Of a stretch of 64,000 nucleotides of DNA, positions 18,989-29,872 are shown in pieces. The stretch is from NCBI RefSeq assembly GCF_014279835.1, contig NZ_CP047942.1, positions 62,001 through 126,000 of the forward strand, given 5' to 3'. The notes under the pieces were generated by a model. The model worked only from the letters and a program-made list of their open reading frames with translations, ran no database searches and was not told the DNA's origin. Position 1 is the stretch's first letter, and every line of letters begins with the position of its first letter. This DNA is from Synechococcus sp. MVIR-18-1. GTDB taxonomy: Bacteria; Cyanobacteriota; Cyanobacteriia; PCC-6307; Cyanobiaceae. The position numbers were made by a program, and so were the translations under genes.

Positions 18989-20098
18989 ATGGACTCTCCT
19001 GCTCAACTCATGCGCGAATGGCCTCCAGGCTATGGAGGCGTGGAGAGGGTGGCCCATGCATTAGCGAGTGAGTGGGGTGCAACGGTGTTCAGCTTTGATG
19101 CGCAATCTCGTAGCGCTGATGAGCTAGATGCCTTGCCGGTTTCCTATCCCCGTGTGGTGTTGCCAGCCAGTCCACCCCTCGGCCGTTTGTTGCTTCCCTT
19201 GCCATCTCGTGCGCTTTGGAGCCTCTTGCTCTCACGCCGACCTCTTTATGGGCATTTGCCATCGCCAGGGGTGCTGTTGGTTTTGCTACTAGCGCGTCTT
19301 CTGCATCCCCGTCGGCCAGTGTTCGCCCATTGGCACTGCTTTGTTGCTCCGGAGCCAGGCTCGAAGAATCGGCTTTTTGCTGCATATCAGTGGCTGGCCC
19401 TTCGTGTCGTCCCACATTTAACCAAAGTCATTACGACCTCTCCCGTACTGGCGAAAGAGTTGATTCGTTGTGGATGCCAGCCCGCTCGTGTGGCTGTTCT
19501 GCCCTGTTGTCTGAATCCAGAGCAAGAAAAGGCGCTATTGGAGTTGCCCTCGCGTTCAGCAAAAGCAATGCCCTTGCGGGTGTTGTTTATTGGAAGGCTT
19601 GATAGTTACAAGCGCTTGGACTGGTTGTTGGAAGCTCTTGCCTTAGTGAAGGAGCCTTGGTCATTAACGGTCGTCGGAGATGGCCCACGCCGGCGTGCCT
19701 TTGAAGCGCTCAGTACGACGTTGTTTGGCGCGAGCTCTGCTGTGACTTTTCTGGGCTGTTTAGATGAGGCGGAGAAGTTGGCAGAACTCGCCCTTGCAGA
19801 CGTTTTGGTGCTTCCTTCGGATCGCTCCACAGAAGCCTTCGGGATCGTGCAGTTAGAGGCAATGGCGGCAGGGATTCCGTCACTCGCTTTTCAAAACAAG
19901 CGCTCTGGGATGGGCTGGGTGGGACAACTGTCTGGATTGTCTTGGTCCCAACAGCCTGAAGAGTTGTCGTTGGTTCTCCATCAGTTGGCGACTTCGCCTG
20001 CACTACGAAAGGCGCTAAGCCTTGAAGCGCGGGACAGATATCTCGATTTGTTTGCTCGCAAGGTTTGGTTGCAAGTTCTTGATTCGCTTTTTTCCTGA
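18989..20098 (+). CDS. Glycosyltransferase family 4 protein
   Basis: A GT-B fold glycosyltransferase of 369 residues. The N-terminal half has PPGYGGVERVAHALASEWG, the usual acceptor-side start. The C-terminal half carries RVLFIGRLDSYKRLDWLLEAL, LTVVGDGPRRRAFE and the nucleotide-sugar binding E-x7-E region (STEAFGIVQLEAMAAGIPSLAF). Donor and acceptor are unknown. The first strand before PPGYGG is short. The preceding in-frame codon is GTG and the frame is closed by a stop at 18971, so the start cannot be much further upstream. It probably makes a surface glycan, given the polysaccharide genes 3 kb downstream. Confidence 0.9.
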   Translation: MDSPAQLMREWPPGYGGVERVAHALASEWGATVFSFDAQSRSADELDALPVSYPRVVLPASPPLGRLLLPLPSRALWSLLLSRRPLYGHLPSPGVLLVLLLARLLHPRRPVFAHWHCFVAPEPGSKNRLFAAYQWLALRVVPHLTKVITTSPVLAKELIRCGCQPARVAVLPCCLNPEQEKALLELPSRSAKAMPLRVLFIGRLDSYKRLDWLLEALALVKEPWSLTVVGDGPRRRAFEALSTTLFGASSAVTFLGCLDEAEKLAELALADVLVLPSDRSTEAFGIVQLEAMAAGIPSLAFQNKRSGMGWVGQLSGLSWSQQPEELSLVLHQLATSPALRKALSLEARDRYLDLFARKVWLQVLDSLFS

Positions 20099-20200
20099 TG
20101 GTGAGGATCGAGCGATTACACAGCCTGAATTTCTCCTCGTTATTGCCATGCCATCCAGTGGGCCTCAGTAGGCTGTTGCGCAGTCGATTTGGCGATTTCC

Positions 20201-23044
20201 ATGCTCAAGCTCCTGCTGGGTGACCCCAACGCCCGCAAGCTGAAGCGTTATCAGCCGATCGTTTCAGACATCAATCTGCTCGAGGAGGAGATTGCGCCGC
20301 TAAGCGACGACGACCTGCGCCGTCGCACGGCTGAGTTTCGCCAGCGCTTAGAGGCTGCTGGGTCTTTAGAGAAACAAAGACCCGTATTGGACGACTTGTT
20401 GCCAGACGCCTTCGCGGTGGTCCGTGAAGCCGGCAAGCGGGTGCTGGGCATGCGCCATTTCGACGTGCAAATGATCGGTGGCATGGTGCTGCACGAGGGC
20501 CAGATCGCCGAGATGAAAACCGGTGAGGGCAAAACGCTTGTGGCTACCCTCCCCAGCTATCTCAATGCGCTTACCGGCCGTGGAGTGCACGTGGTCACGG
20601 TGAACGACTATTTGGCGCGCCGCGATGCGGAATGGATGGGTCAGGTGCATCGCTTCCTCGGTCTTTCGGTGGGCTTGATTCAGCAGGACATGTCGCCGGC
20701 TGAACGCCGGATTAATTACGGCTGCGATATCACCTATGCCACCAATTCAGAGCTTGGATTTGATTATCTGCGCGACAACATGGCTGCTGACATCAATGAG
20801 GTAGTGCAGCGCGAGTTTCAGTTTTGCGTGATCGACGAAGTCGACTCCATCCTGATTGATGAAGCACGCACGCCTTTGATCATTTCCGGGCAGGTGGAAC
20901 GCCCTCAAGAGAAATATGAGAAGGCCGTAGAGGTGGCGAATGCCCTGGAGCGGGCCGCCGAAATGGGCAAAGACGGCATCGACCCTGAAGGTGATTACGA
21001 GGTGGATGAAAAGCAGCGCAGTTCCACACTCACCGATGAGGGATTCGCCAAGGCGGAGGCCTTAATTGGTGTTGAAGATCTCTACAACCCACAGGATCCT
21101 TGGGCGCATTACATCACCAACGCCCTCAAGGCCAAAGAGCTGTTTGTGCGTGATGTGAACTACATCGTTCGCGATGGTGAGGCGGTGATCGTGGATGAGT
21201 TCACGGGCCGGGTGATGCCAGGCAGGCGTTGGAGTGATGGACAGCACCAGGCGATTGAGGCCAAAGAGGGCTTGGCGATTCAGCCAGAAACGCAAACCTT
21301 GGCGTCGATTACCTATCAGAATTTCTTTCTGCTCTATCCCCGTTTGGCCGGGATGACCGGTACGGCCAAAACAGAGGAAGTGGAATTCGAAAAGACTTAC
21401 TCCTTGCAAACCGCCATCGTGCCGACGAACCGGGTGCGCGCCCGCCAAGACTGGGTGGATCAGGTGTACAAAACCGAAACAGCGAAATGGCGAGCGGTGG
21501 CCAAAGAAACCGCTGAGGTGCACAAGCAGGGTCGCCCCGTTTTGGTGGGCACCACCAGCGTGGAGAAAAGTGAGCTGCTCAGTGCCTTGCTTGCGGAGGA
21601 AAACATCCCCCACAACCTGCTCAACGCCAAACCAGAAAACGTGGAGCGGGAGGCAGAAATCGTTGCTCAGGCCGGTCGGGCCGGCTCGGTGACCATCGCC
21701 ACCAACATGGCGGGCCGTGGCACCGACATCATCCTTGGCGGAAACAGCGATTACATGGCTCGCCTCAAGTTGCGTGAGGTGTTGCTTCCCCGGTTGGTGC
21801 GTCCAGAGGATGGTCATCGCCCCCCCGTGCCTCTTCAGCGCAGTGAGGAAGGCGGTGGTGGTTTCTCGGCGCCAGCCCCTAGTGGTCCCCACGGCAATGC
21901 GCCGAGTGAAGCCAAGGCAATTGGCAACTTGTATCCCTGCCAGCTCACAGAAGACACGGATCAGGCGCTGGTGGAGCTGGCCAAGCAGTTGGTCAAGGCT
22001 TGGGGTGATCGCGCTCTGAGTGTGATCGAGCTGGAAGACCGCATTGCGACGGCAGCAGAAAAAGCTCCCACAGAGGATCCTGAGATTGCCCAATTGCGTG
22101 CTGCCATTGCCCAGGTGAAAGGCGAATACGACGCCGTGGTGAAACAGGAGGAGATGGGCGTGCGTGAGGCTGGAGGCCTGCACGTGATTGGCACGGAGCG
22201 TCACGAGTCACGCCGCGTTGATAACCAGCTGCGCGGCCGTGCTGGCCGTCAGGGTGACCCTGGCAGCACAAGGTTCTTCTTGTCGTTGGGCGACAACCTT
22301 CTGCGCATCTTTGGTGGTGAGCGTGTGGCGGGCTTGATGAATGCCTTCCGGGTGGAGGAGGACATGCCGATTGAATCGGGCATGCTCACCCGCTCACTCG
22401 AGGGCGCCCAAAAGAAGGTGGAAACGTATTACTACGACATCCGTAAGCAGGTGTTTGAGTACGACGAAGTGATGAACAATCAACGCAGAGCGGTGTATAC
22501 CGAGAGACGGCGTGTGCTCGATGGCCGTGAACTCAAAAAGCAGGTGATTGGCTATGGCGAGCGCACCATGAATGAGATCGTTGAGGCGTATGTGAACCCA
22601 GATCTTCCACCCGAGGAATGGGACGTGTCGCAATTAGTGAGCAAGGTGAAAGAGTTTGTTTATTTGCTGGATGATCTGCAGCCCGATCAACTCCAGGGCC
22701 TCTCAATGGATGATCTCAAGGCTTTCCTCCAAGAGCAATTGCGCAATGCCTATGACCTTAAAGAAGGCCAGATTGAGGAGTTGCGTCCAGGGCTAATGCG
22801 CGAGGCTGAACGCTTCTTCATCCTTCAGCAGATTGATACGCTCTGGCGTGAACATCTTCAGGCGATGGATGCCCTGCGCGAGTCGGTGGGACTGCGAGGT
22901 TATGGACAGAAAGATCCGCTGATTGAATATAAAAATGAGGGCTACGATATGTTCCTGGAGATGATGACGAATATGCGCCGCAATGTGATTTATTCGATGT
23001 TTATGTTCCAGCCCGCCCCGCCTGCTGGGCAAACAGCTGCTTAG
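20201..23044 (+). CDS. secA: Preprotein translocase ATPase SecA
   Basis: Motor ATPase that pushes proteins through SecYEG at the plasma and thylakoid membranes. About 947 residues from ATG 20201 ([17 protein letters not shown]). A TTG four codons upstream is less likely. Walker A lies in [16 protein letters not shown], followed by the [21 protein letters not shown] and [15 protein letters not shown] motifs. The second nucleotide-binding domain contains a long insertion (about residues 535-655) with Gly/Pro-rich and Gln/Glu-rich parts, as in other cyanobacteria. The C-terminus ([12 protein letters not shown]) shows no zinc-binding cysteine motif. Confidence 0.98.
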   Translation: MLKLLLGDPNARKLKRYQPIVSDINLLEEEIAPLSDDDLRRRTAEFRQRLEAAGSLEKQRPVLDDLLPDAFAVVREAGKRVLGMRHFDVQMIGGMVLHEGQIAEMKTGEGKTLVATLPSYLNALTGRGVHVVTVNDYLARRDAEWMGQVHRFLGLSVGLIQQDMSPAERRINYGCDITYATNSELGFDYLRDNMAADINEVVQREFQFCVIDEVDSILIDEARTPLIISGQVERPQEKYEKAVEVANALERAAEMGKDGIDPEGDYEVDEKQRSSTLTDEGFAKAEALIGVEDLYNPQDPWAHYITNALKAKELFVRDVNYIVRDGEAVIVDEFTGRVMPGRRWSDGQHQAIEAKEGLAIQPETQTLASITYQNFFLLYPRLAGMTGTAKTEEVEFEKTYSLQTAIVPTNRVRARQDWVDQVYKTETAKWRAVAKETAEVHKQGRPVLVGTTSVEKSELLSALLAEENIPHNLLNAKPENVEREAEIVAQAGRAGSVTIATNMAGRGTDIILGGNSDYMARLKLREVLLPRLVRPEDGHRPPVPLQRSEEGGGGFSAPAPSGPHGNAPSEAKAIGNLYPCQLTEDTDQALVELAKQLVKAWGDRALSVIELEDRIATAAEKAPTEDPEIAQLRAAIAQVKGEYDAVVKQEEMGVREAGGLHVIGTERHESRRVDNQLRGRAGRQGDPGSTRFFLSLGDNLLRIFGGERVAGLMNAFRVEEDMPIESGMLTRSLEGAQKKVETYYYDIRKQVFEYDEVMNNQRRAVYTERRRVLDGRELKKQVIGYGERTMNEIVEAYVNPDLPPEEWDVSQLVSKVKEFVYLLDDLQPDQLQGLSMDDLKAFLQEQLRNAYDLKEGQIEELRPGLMREAERFFILQQIDTLWREHLQAMDALRESVGLRGYGQKDPLIEYKNEGYDMFLEMMTNMRRNVIYSMFMFQPAPPAGQTAA

Positions 23045-23100
23045 TTGATGTCCCTGCAAGTGATATTGAGTGATTGTGCAAGACTGTCATTTGATATTTG

Positions 23101-24042
23101 ATGCAGATGGAATCCATCCCGCGTAAAGGAATCATCCTTGCCGGTGGCAGTGGTACCCGTTTGCATCCAATGACGCAGGCGGTCAGCAAGCAGCTGCTTC
23201 CTGTTTATGACAAGCCGATGATTTATTACCCGCTCAGCACTTTGATGCTGGCGGGAATTCGTGAGGTGTTGATTATCACCACACCTCAAGACCAGCAATC
23301 CTTTGAGCGCTTGCTGGGGGATGGCAGTCGTTGGGGCATGATCATTGAATATGCCGTTCAACCCTCTCCAGACGGATTGGCACAAGCATTTTTGATTGGG
23401 GCTGACTTCCTGTGTGGAGCCCCTGCAGCTCTTGTGTTGGGAGACAACTTGTTTCACGGTCATGACTTAGTGCCGCAACTGCTGGGGAGCAATGAAAATC
23501 AAACTGGTGCGACCGTGTTTGCCTATCCGGTGAGTGATCCGGAGCGCTATGGAGTAGCGGAGTTTGATGCGACTGGCAAGGTGTTGTCTCTTGAGGAAAA
23601 ACCTCAGCACCCGAAAAGTCGTTATGCCGTGACGGGGCTTTACTTTTACGACAACACAGTTGTGGAGAGGGCTCGAAGGGTGAAACCTTCCTCCCGCGGT
23701 GAGCTGGAGATCACGGATCTCAACCAGATGTATCTCGATGAGGGGCTGTTAAGGGTTGAATTGATGGGTCGAGGAATGGCATGGCTGGATACCGGAACGT
23801 GCGACTCTTTGCATGAGGCTTGTGGATACATCCGAACGCTGGAGCATCGCCAGGGCCTAAAGGTGGGATGTCCAGAGGAAGTGGCCTGGCGCCAGGGCTG
23901 GATTGACAACAATCAGCTGCAGCATTTGGCGCATCCCTTGCTCAAAAGTGGCTACGGCATTTATCTGAATCAGTTGCTGCAAGAGTCGGTTTCTGATCAT
24001 TCCGCTTTGCAACGCACTCTCGAGGTGAACCATGCAAGTTGA
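23101..24042 (+). CDS. rfbA: Glucose-1-phosphate thymidylyltransferase
   Basis: Makes dTDP-glucose from dTTP and glucose-1-phosphate, the first step to dTDP-L-rhamnose. The nucleotide-binding motif [11 protein letters not shown] is close to the N-terminus, followed by [18 protein letters not shown] and the substrate-binding [12 protein letters not shown] at 23101, or the second Met at 23107, is a better start than the TTG at 23098. It overlaps rfbC by 11 bases, giving the run rfbA-rfbC-rfbD. Confidence 0.96.
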   Translation: MQMESIPRKGIILAGGSGTRLHPMTQAVSKQLLPVYDKPMIYYPLSTLMLAGIREVLIITTPQDQQSFERLLGDGSRWGMIIEYAVQPSPDGLAQAFLIGADFLCGAPAALVLGDNLFHGHDLVPQLLGSNENQTGATVFAYPVSDPERYGVAEFDATGKVLSLEEKPQHPKSRYAVTGLYFYDNTVVERARRVKPSSRGELEITDLNQMYLDEGLLRVELMGRGMAWLDTGTCDSLHEACGYIRTLEHRQGLKVGCPEEVAWRQGWIDNNQLQHLAHPLLKSGYGIYLNQLLQESVSDHSALQRTLEVNHAS

Positions 24043-24649
24043 ACAGCTCGTTTCAACCAGAGGTGGCGGTTTGGTTCAAGGCCCATTGCTGTTAAAGCCT
24101 CGGGTTTTTGGTGACGATCGTGGTTTTTTCTTTGAAAGCTGGAATCAGCGGGCTTTTGTTGCAGCACTTGTGGAGGGTGGTTGGAGCGAAGCTGATGCCA
24201 AACAGGTTGAGTTCCGTCAGGACAATCATTCACGCTCCAGTCGCGGCGTGTTGCGCGGTCTTCACTACCAGCTGGAACCAGAGCCCCAAGGGAAGCTTGT
24301 GCGCTGCACCGTTGGTGCGATTTTTGATGTAGCCGTTGATTTACGGCGCAGTTCAGACACCTTCGGGCATTGGGTGGCGGCGGAGCTCACTGCTGAAAAT
24401 CATCAGCAGCTTTGGGTTCCTGTTGGTTTTGGGCATGGTTTCCTCACCCTGAGTGATCAGGCTGAAGTGCTTTATAAGGCCAGCGGCTTTTGGAACCGCG
24501 ATTGTGAGAGGAGTCTGCGCTGGGATGCCCCGCAGCTAGCCATCGATTGGCCGCTTGAGAGCGCTTGTGTGAAGCAGCCTCTTCTGGCCCAGAAGGATGC
24601 CGCAGCTCCGTCGCTTTCAGTTGCTGAATCCATGGGAGACCTGTTCTGA
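24032..24649 (+). CDS. rfbC: dTDP-4-dehydrorhamnose 3,5-epimerase
   Basis: Cupin-fold epimerase of the rhamnose pathway, 205 residues. Conserved segments are [17 protein letters not shown], the catalytic-histidine stretch VLRGLHYQ, and [17 protein letters not shown]. The stop codon shares one base with the rfbD start (TGATG), so translation of the two genes is probably coupled. Confidence 0.96.
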   Translation: MQVEQLVSTRGGGLVQGPLLLKPRVFGDDRGFFFESWNQRAFVAALVEGGWSEADAKQVEFRQDNHSRSSRGVLRGLHYQLEPEPQGKLVRCTVGAIFDVAVDLRRSSDTFGHWVAAELTAENHQQLWVPVGFGHGFLTLSDQAEVLYKASGFWNRDCERSLRWDAPQLAIDWPLESACVKQPLLAQKDAAAPSLSVAESMGDLF

Positions 24650-25548
24650 TGAAGGTGCTGCTCACAGGTGCAAAGGGCCAGTTGGGTCAAGCGCTTTTGG
24701 CCTCCAAGTCGAAGGAGCTTGAAGTGATTGCCACCAGTCGGAGCGGTGGCGAGGGAATCCAAGCGCTCGACCTTGCTGATCATCAGGCTTGCCGCGAAGC
24801 TGTGCTGTTTCACAGGCCTGATTGGGTCTTGAATGCCGGTGCCTATACAGCTGTGGATCGCGCTGAAAGCGAATCGGAATTAGCTCATGCGGTGAATGCT
24901 GGAGCACCGAGGGCTTTCGCTGAAGCGTTGCTTGAAACAGGCGGTTCATTGCTCCAGCTGAGCACTGATTTTGTCTTTAGTGGGCAGCAAGGTTTTCCCT
25001 ACCGCGTTGATCAACAGAGAGATCCACTTGGCGTCTACGGCAGCAGCAAGGCAGAAGGAGAACAGGCCGTGGAGCAGGTTCTTGCTGCCGAGGGTCGGGG
25101 CATTGTGTTGCGCACGAGTTGGGTCTACGGACCGGTGGGTCGCAACTTCATGCTCACCATGCTCAGGTTGCATCGGGAGCTGGAACAGCTGAACGTGGTT
25201 GCCGATCAAGTGGGTTGCCCAACGAGTACCAGAACCCTCGCAGCTGTCTGCTGGGCCGTGATTGATCTTCAGCAAAAGGAAAAGCTTCCGCCTGTTTTGC
25301 ACTGGAGTGATGCCGGTGCGGCGAGTTGGTATGACTTCGCAGTGGCGATCGGTGAGCTAGCCGTATTAAAGGGTTTGCTGGCGCGGGCAGCGCTGGTCAA
25401 TCCGATACTCGCAGCTGAGTACCCCACTCCTGCACAGCGGCCCAGCTACTCCTTGCTGGATTGCACAGAAACCCGGGAAGTGCTCGGATTAGGGGCTTGC
25501 CACTGGCGTTCGGCGTTGGATCAGGTGATGGCAGATGTGGATAGCTAG
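24649..25548 (+). CDS. rfbD: dTDP-4-dehydrorhamnose reductase
   Basis: NAD(P)H-dependent last step to dTDP-L-rhamnose. A short-chain dehydrogenase-type fold of 299 residues with N-terminal LLTGAKGQLGQAL, the LSTDFVFSG motif and the catalytic Tyr-x3-Lys in GVYGSSKAEGE. Its last 14 bases overlap the next gene, a sugar-phosphate transferase, so the operon continues. Confidence 0.96.
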   Translation: MKVLLTGAKGQLGQALLASKSKELEVIATSRSGGEGIQALDLADHQACREAVLFHRPDWVLNAGAYTAVDRAESESELAHAVNAGAPRAFAEALLETGGSLLQLSTDFVFSGQQGFPYRVDQQRDPLGVYGSSKAEGEQAVEQVLAAEGRGIVLRTSWVYGPVGRNFMLTMLRLHRELEQLNVVADQVGCPTSTRTLAAVCWAVIDLQQKEKLPPVLHWSDAGAASWYDFAVAIGELAVLKGLLARAALVNPILAAEYPTPAQRPSYSLLDCTETREVLGLGACHWRSALDQVMADVDS

Positions 25549-26893
25549 TCCACGCAGGCTGCTGCTGATTGCTGCCATGTTGGATGTTGTGGGCCAACTG
25601 CTTCTATTTTTTGTTCTTGTTTGTTTTCCGATCCTTACAGGGCTATCTCTTGTTGAACTGAGCGTTGAAGGCCAGTGGGGTTGGCTAATAGGATCAGTAA
25701 TTCTGTATTTAATGTTTAGTTGGTTATTGGGAAGTTATACGGTTTTGCATTGGCGTCGCGTGCCATTAGTCCATCTTTTTCAGCGTGTTCTTTTGGCGAT
25801 TTTGGCCACGGTTGCTGCTCTGGCGGTTTGCAGATGGTTGCTGAATCCGGATGAGGAGATTTGGTTGGTTTTTAGACGCGTTCAATTGGCCTGGATGGTC
25901 CCACTAGCCCTTTGGTCGGTTTTCGTACGAGTTGGTTTGCGAAAAGGTTTGCTAATCCCTGAGTTGCCTGCTCTCCTGGTGGTTGGTTCGGAATTAGAAA
26001 CTTGCTCTGTTTTGAAGGCCTGGGAAGCAGTTGCTGTACGCCAGCGATTGCAGGTGGTGACTATGTCTGCTCTGTGGCAGCGCTTGCGAGTTGATAACAA
26101 CCAGCAAATTGTTTTGGCGATGACGCTATCTCAGCGGATTGCTGCTCAGTCAGCGGACCTGATCGAGCGGCTCGAATCTTGCGATCCACGAAAGATCTCC
26201 TTGATATCTCCCCTGCGTTTGATTGAGCTTCATCAAGAGCGTTTGCCGACAGACTTATTACCAGACTCTTGGCTGAGTTATGGAGAGATCCCTTGGACCT
26301 CGGCGTTCAATGTTCAGTCGCAATTGAAGCGCGCAGCTGATCTTTTGGCAGCAGCCTTGTTGCTCATCATTACTGCGCCCTTTCTTTTGCTAGCTGCTTT
26401 GTTGATCTGGCTTCAGGATCGTGGACCTGTGATGTACGTTCAGAAACGTAGTGGTTGGCTTGGACAGCCTTTTTTGGTGTACAAGTTGCGCACCATGAAT
26501 GTTGGTTTGGCTAGCGATCAGGCCCGGTGGACCGAAGTAGGTGATCAGAGAATCACGCCGATTGGCTGGTGGTTACGCCGCGTTCGCCTCGATGAACTCC
26601 CTCAGCTCTGGAATGTACTCAATGGCAGCATGAGTTTAATTGGTCCGCGCCCGGAGAGGCCCGAGCACGAGCATGAGCTTGAGACTCGAATCCCGCATTA
26701 CCGCAAGCGACATTGGATGCGCCCTGGGCTTAGCGGTTGGGCGCAAGTGAATGCGCCCTATGCCGCCAGTGTGGAAGATTCCGAGTTGAAGCTTTCTTAT
26801 GACCTCTATTACCTCAAGCACTTCAGCACTTGGCTTGACCTCTTGATCTTGATGAAAACGATCAAAACGGTGCTCAAGGCGGGAGGGCGTTAA
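25535..26893 (+). CDS. Polyprenyl-phosphate sugar phosphotransferase (exopolysaccharide/O-antigen initiating enzyme)
   Basis: A 452-residue membrane protein. The first ~130 residues contain about four hydrophobic helices, and a membrane helix near residue 275 precedes the catalytic bacterial sugar transferase domain. That domain contains YVQKRSGWLGQPFLVYKLRTM, RLDELPQLWNVLNGSMSLIGPRPE and MRPGLSGWAQVN. Such enzymes attach the first sugar phosphate (often galactose or glucose) to undecaprenyl phosphate. The exact sugar cannot be read from sequence. It overlaps rfbD and lies before rfbB, so it very likely starts the rhamnose-containing glycan. Confidence 0.92.
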   Translation: MWIASPRRLLLIAAMLDVVGQLLLFFVLVCFPILTGLSLVELSVEGQWGWLIGSVILYLMFSWLLGSYTVLHWRRVPLVHLFQRVLLAILATVAALAVCRWLLNPDEEIWLVFRRVQLAWMVPLALWSVFVRVGLRKGLLIPELPALLVVGSELETCSVLKAWEAVAVRQRLQVVTMSALWQRLRVDNNQQIVLAMTLSQRIAAQSADLIERLESCDPRKISLISPLRLIELHQERLPTDLLPDSWLSYGEIPWTSAFNVQSQLKRAADLLAAALLLIITAPFLLLAALLIWLQDRGPVMYVQKRSGWLGQPFLVYKLRTMNVGLASDQARWTEVGDQRITPIGWWLRRVRLDELPQLWNVLNGSMSLIGPRPERPEHEHELETRIPHYRKRHWMRPGLSGWAQVNAPYAASVEDSELKLSYDLYYLKHFSTWLDLLILMKTIKTVLKAGGR

Positions 26894-26918
26894 GGCTTGA
26901 CTTAAAATAATGACTTAA

Positions 26919-28031
26919 ATGAGTCAATCTGTGACGTCAGCTCTCCTGCCTGAAGGGATCAATAGGGTTCTTGTTACTGGTGGAGCTGGCTTCATCGGTA
27001 GTGCGCTGGTACGGCGTTTGCTGGTTGAAAGTGAGGCTGAGGTTTTTAATCTAGACAAGTTTGGTTATGCAAGCGATCTAACGAGTGTTGGTGAGCATCC
27101 CCGTCATCATTTTTTGAAGACAGATCTTGTTGATGCTGCGGCTACCGCTGAAGCTGTTGGCATGGCGGATCCAGATCTTGTCATGCATCTAGCGGCCGAA
27201 AGCCATGTGGATCGATCAATTGATGGGCCTGGTGCCTTTATTGAAAGCAATGTGAGTGGAACATTTCATCTCTTGCAGGCGGTGCGGTGTCATTGGGAGA
27301 AGCTGCCTGATGAACGCAGGGACCATTTTCGCTTCCATCACATCAGTACCGATGAAGTATTTGGCTCCCTCGGTACTAAGGGTCGCTTTTCTGAAACAAC
27401 TCCCTATGACCCTCGATCACCCTATTCAGCGAGTAAAGCTGCAAGTGATCATCTTGTGAGTGCGTGGCATCACACCTATGGCTTACCTGTCGTGCTCACA
27501 AACTGTTCGAATAATTATGGCCCTTGGCAATTCCCTGAGAAGCTGATCCCAGTTGTGATTCTCAAGGCGGTGGAAGGAGATCCGATTCCTCTATATGGAG
27601 ACGGCGCCAATGTGAGGGATTGGCTTTATGTGGAAGATCATGTAGAGGCGCTGCTCTTGGCAGCGACTCGAGGAAAGCTAGGTGAGAGCTATTGCGTGGG
27701 AGGTGCTGGCGATCATGGCTGCCCCAGTGAGCGGACGAATCGAGATGTAGTTGAGTCGATCTGCAGGTTGATGGATGAGTTTCATCCGATCAGTTCTCCT
27801 CACTCACATTTGATTACCCGGGTAGGTGATCGCCCGGGCCACGATCGTCGTTACGCGATTGATGCAGGCAAGATCACAGAGGAGCTGGGATGGAGGCCGC
27901 GCCATAGTTTTGAGGAGGGATTGGAGGCAACGGTTCGCTGGTATTTAGGCCATCTTGATTGGTGTCAATCCGTGCGCAGTAATGCCGGCTATAAGGGTGA
28001 GCGAATTGGTGTTTCGGGTGAGACAAGGTAG
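26919..28031 (+). CDS. rfbB: dTDP-glucose 4,6-dehydratase
   Basis: NAD-dependent second step of dTDP-rhamnose synthesis. The Rossmann motif GGAGFIGSALVRRL is near residue 20, STDEVFGSLG contains the catalytic Asp-Glu pair, and the Tyr-x3-Lys motif is YSASKAASDHL. 370 residues, normal length. With rfbA, rfbC and rfbD just upstream, the whole dTDP-L-rhamnose pathway is present here. Only the sugar transferase gene lies between them. Confidence 0.96.
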   Translation: MSQSVTSALLPEGINRVLVTGGAGFIGSALVRRLLVESEAEVFNLDKFGYASDLTSVGEHPRHHFLKTDLVDAAATAEAVGMADPDLVMHLAAESHVDRSIDGPGAFIESNVSGTFHLLQAVRCHWEKLPDERRDHFRFHHISTDEVFGSLGTKGRFSETTPYDPRSPYSASKAASDHLVSAWHHTYGLPVVLTNCSNNYGPWQFPEKLIPVVILKAVEGDPIPLYGDGANVRDWLYVEDHVEALLLAATRGKLGESYCVGGAGDHGCPSERTNRDVVESICRLMDEFHPISSPHSHLITRVGDRPGHDRRYAIDAGKITEELGWRPRHSFEEGLEATVRWYLGHLDWCQSVRSNAGYKGERIGVSGETR

Positions 28032-28065
28032 GGGTGGGATTGACAATCTTAAATAAAAAAATCTG

Positions 28066-28863
28066 ATGCCTGAAACTCAAATTAAGCGCGATCTAGTACT
28101 TTTGCTTGTTTCTTATCATACTCCAATCCGTGAGGTTGACAAACTAGAGGCCTGTCTTGCTCTTTTGCCGGAAAATATTGGATTTGCAGTTGTGGTTAAT
28201 GATCATCGGTTTGGAGAGCCTATTGAGCGGCTATCTAAAAAAGCTGATTGTTTCTTGTTTAATTCTGACAATCCAGGTTATGGAGTTGCTGCCAACCGAC
28301 TTGTGGGTGAGTTAAAAGACTTGCCGAATTATATTGGTATTCTTAATACCGATTTGTCTTGGAAGCCTGGAACTTTTAATACCCTCTTTAGATGGCTTTC
28401 ACTTAACAAAGACGTTGTGTTGGCTGTTCCGCAAATTCTAAATCTAAGTGGAGAGATTCAATTTTTATGCAAACAGAATCCGACAGTATTGGGACTCTTT
28501 AGTCGAAGATTCATTCCTGAACGTATCAAGCCTGAGTTTTTGAGACGTTATGATAAATGGTATGTAATGGCTAATAGGAATTATCAGGAACCATTTGAGG
28601 TTGATTATTTGAGTGGATGCTGTATGTTAATACGCACTGATTCGTTTGTAAAAATAGGTGGGTTTGATTCCGGCTTTTTTCTTTATCTGGAGGATGCAGA
28701 CATCACTCGATCCTTGGCCAAGGAGGGACGCTGCATTCATTTGCCAATCGCATCAGTAATTCATAATTGGGGAAAAGGAAATTATGCACGGATTGGCCTC
28801 ATTATTGTTAATCTAGCAAGTGCTTGGCACTATTTTTGGAAGTGGGGATGGTCCTTATGGTGA
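28066..28863 (+). CDS. Glycosyltransferase family 2 protein, rhamnosyltransferase-like
   Basis: A 265-residue GT-A protein. It begins with the nucleotide-sugar fold (DLVLLLVSYHTP), has a D-x-D-like region in YIGILNTDLSW, and ends with the acceptor-side motif YLSGCCMLIR...GFDSGFFLYLEDADITRSL. This pattern resembles WbbL-type rhamnosyltransferases, but the donor is inferred from the neighbouring rhamnose genes. The next gene's ATG overlaps the stop codon here (ATGGTGA). The DNA from here on is clearly more A/T-rich than the rfb genes. Confidence 0.9.
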   Translation: MPETQIKRDLVLLLVSYHTPIREVDKLEACLALLPENIGFAVVVNDHRFGEPIERLSKKADCFLFNSDNPGYGVAANRLVGELKDLPNYIGILNTDLSWKPGTFNTLFRWLSLNKDVVLAVPQILNLSGEIQFLCKQNPTVLGLFSRRFIPERIKPEFLRRYDKWYVMANRNYQEPFEVDYLSGCCMLIRTDSFVKIGGFDSGFFLYLEDADITRSLAKEGRCIHLPIASVIHNWGKGNYARIGLIIVNLASAWHYFWKWGWSLW

Positions 28864-29864
28864 AAGATATTAATACCAATATCTCACCAGTAATAGATGT
28901 TGTTCTTGCTTCTTTTAATGGGGTACACTATTTGTCTGACCAGGTTAAATCGATTTTTAATCAAACTCTTAGGCCGCGAAATCTTATTGTTAGAGACGAT
29001 GGCTCGATTGATGGAACAGTTGCTTTAATAGAAAAGCTTTCGCGCCAATATGGCGACTGGCTGATAGTAGTTCCATCTGATAAGTGTCTAGGCTGCAATA
29101 AAAATTTCGAGACTCTCCTTCAGTGTACGAATGCAGATTATGTAGCATTGTCAGATCAAGATGATGAGTGGATGCCTGATAAGTTGATGGTATCTTTGAT
29201 GCTTATTCGGAAGCTCGAGGCTATTCATGGAGAAGATAATCCGGTGACAATGTTTTCAGATCTCGCGTTGATTGATGGATTTGGTAAATTAATTGGCCCT
29301 TCCTTTTTGCGTCATCAATGCCTGGATCCTTCGAGAACAAATGTAGATGATCTTTCGCTGCAGAATGTGGCAACAGGTTGCACCATGCTTTTAAATAGAG
29401 CCTTGATTAATTCTGCATTGCCTTTCCCTGATGATATGATTCAGCATGATTGGTGGTTAGCTCTTGTAGCCGCAAGGCTTGGTGTGATTGCATTCGAGCC
29501 TAAATCTCTGGTTTTGTATAGGCAGCATTCGAATAATGTAATTGGTGCTAAGGGAATTGGGTTCATTTATTTTGTAGACCGCTTTGGAAAGTTTATCGTT
29601 CAATCGCTAAAGGGTGAATTTGAAGGAGGCTCGTGTTATCGACAATCGTATGCACTCTATAAAAGATTTTCTGGCAGGCCATCTGGTTTGGTTGAATTTG
29701 CAGATTCGATGCCGCTGCAGCGTTTGCGGTTGATCTTTGGAGGAAGACTTAAGAAGCATGGTTTTTTGCGACAGATGTTCTTTGTTGTTTTGATGGTGCC
29801 ACGAGTACTAGTAGGCTTTGGGAAACGTCCTCTTCCAGCAGAAGTTCCGAGTTCTTCTAAATAA
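28857..29864 (+). CDS. Glycosyltransferase family 2 protein
   Basis: About 335 residues from ATG 28857 (MVKDINTNIS), which overlaps the previous stop. Longer reading from a TTG at 28824 is less likely. The GT-A core shows VIDVVLASFNGVHYL, IVRDDGSIDGT and ALSDQDDEWMPDKL (the D-x-D type metal site), then TGCTMLLNRAL and the acceptor-side HDWWLALVAA. This matches glucosyl/rhamnosyl transferases of O-antigen clusters. Precise sugar unknown. Confidence 0.9.
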   Translation: MVKDINTNISPVIDVVLASFNGVHYLSDQVKSIFNQTLRPRNLIVRDDGSIDGTVALIEKLSRQYGDWLIVVPSDKCLGCNKNFETLLQCTNADYVALSDQDDEWMPDKLMVSLMLIRKLEAIHGEDNPVTMFSDLALIDGFGKLIGPSFLRHQCLDPSRTNVDDLSLQNVATGCTMLLNRALINSALPFPDDMIQHDWWLALVAARLGVIAFEPKSLVLYRQHSNNVIGAKGIGFIYFVDRFGKFIVQSLKGEFEGGSCYRQSYALYKRFSGRPSGLVEFADSMPLQRLRLIFGGRLKKHGFLRQMFFVVLMVPRVLVGFGKRPLPAEVPSSSK

Positions 29865-29872
29865 GATCAAAT

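Noticed and set aside
21062-22204. 380-codon open frame on the minus strand
   Set aside because: Antisense to secA, with residues that look like a shadow of its codon bias.
28040-28045. Perfect TTGACA before the GT2 gene
   Set aside because: Only about twenty bases separate it from the start codon and no suitable -10 box follows at the right distance.
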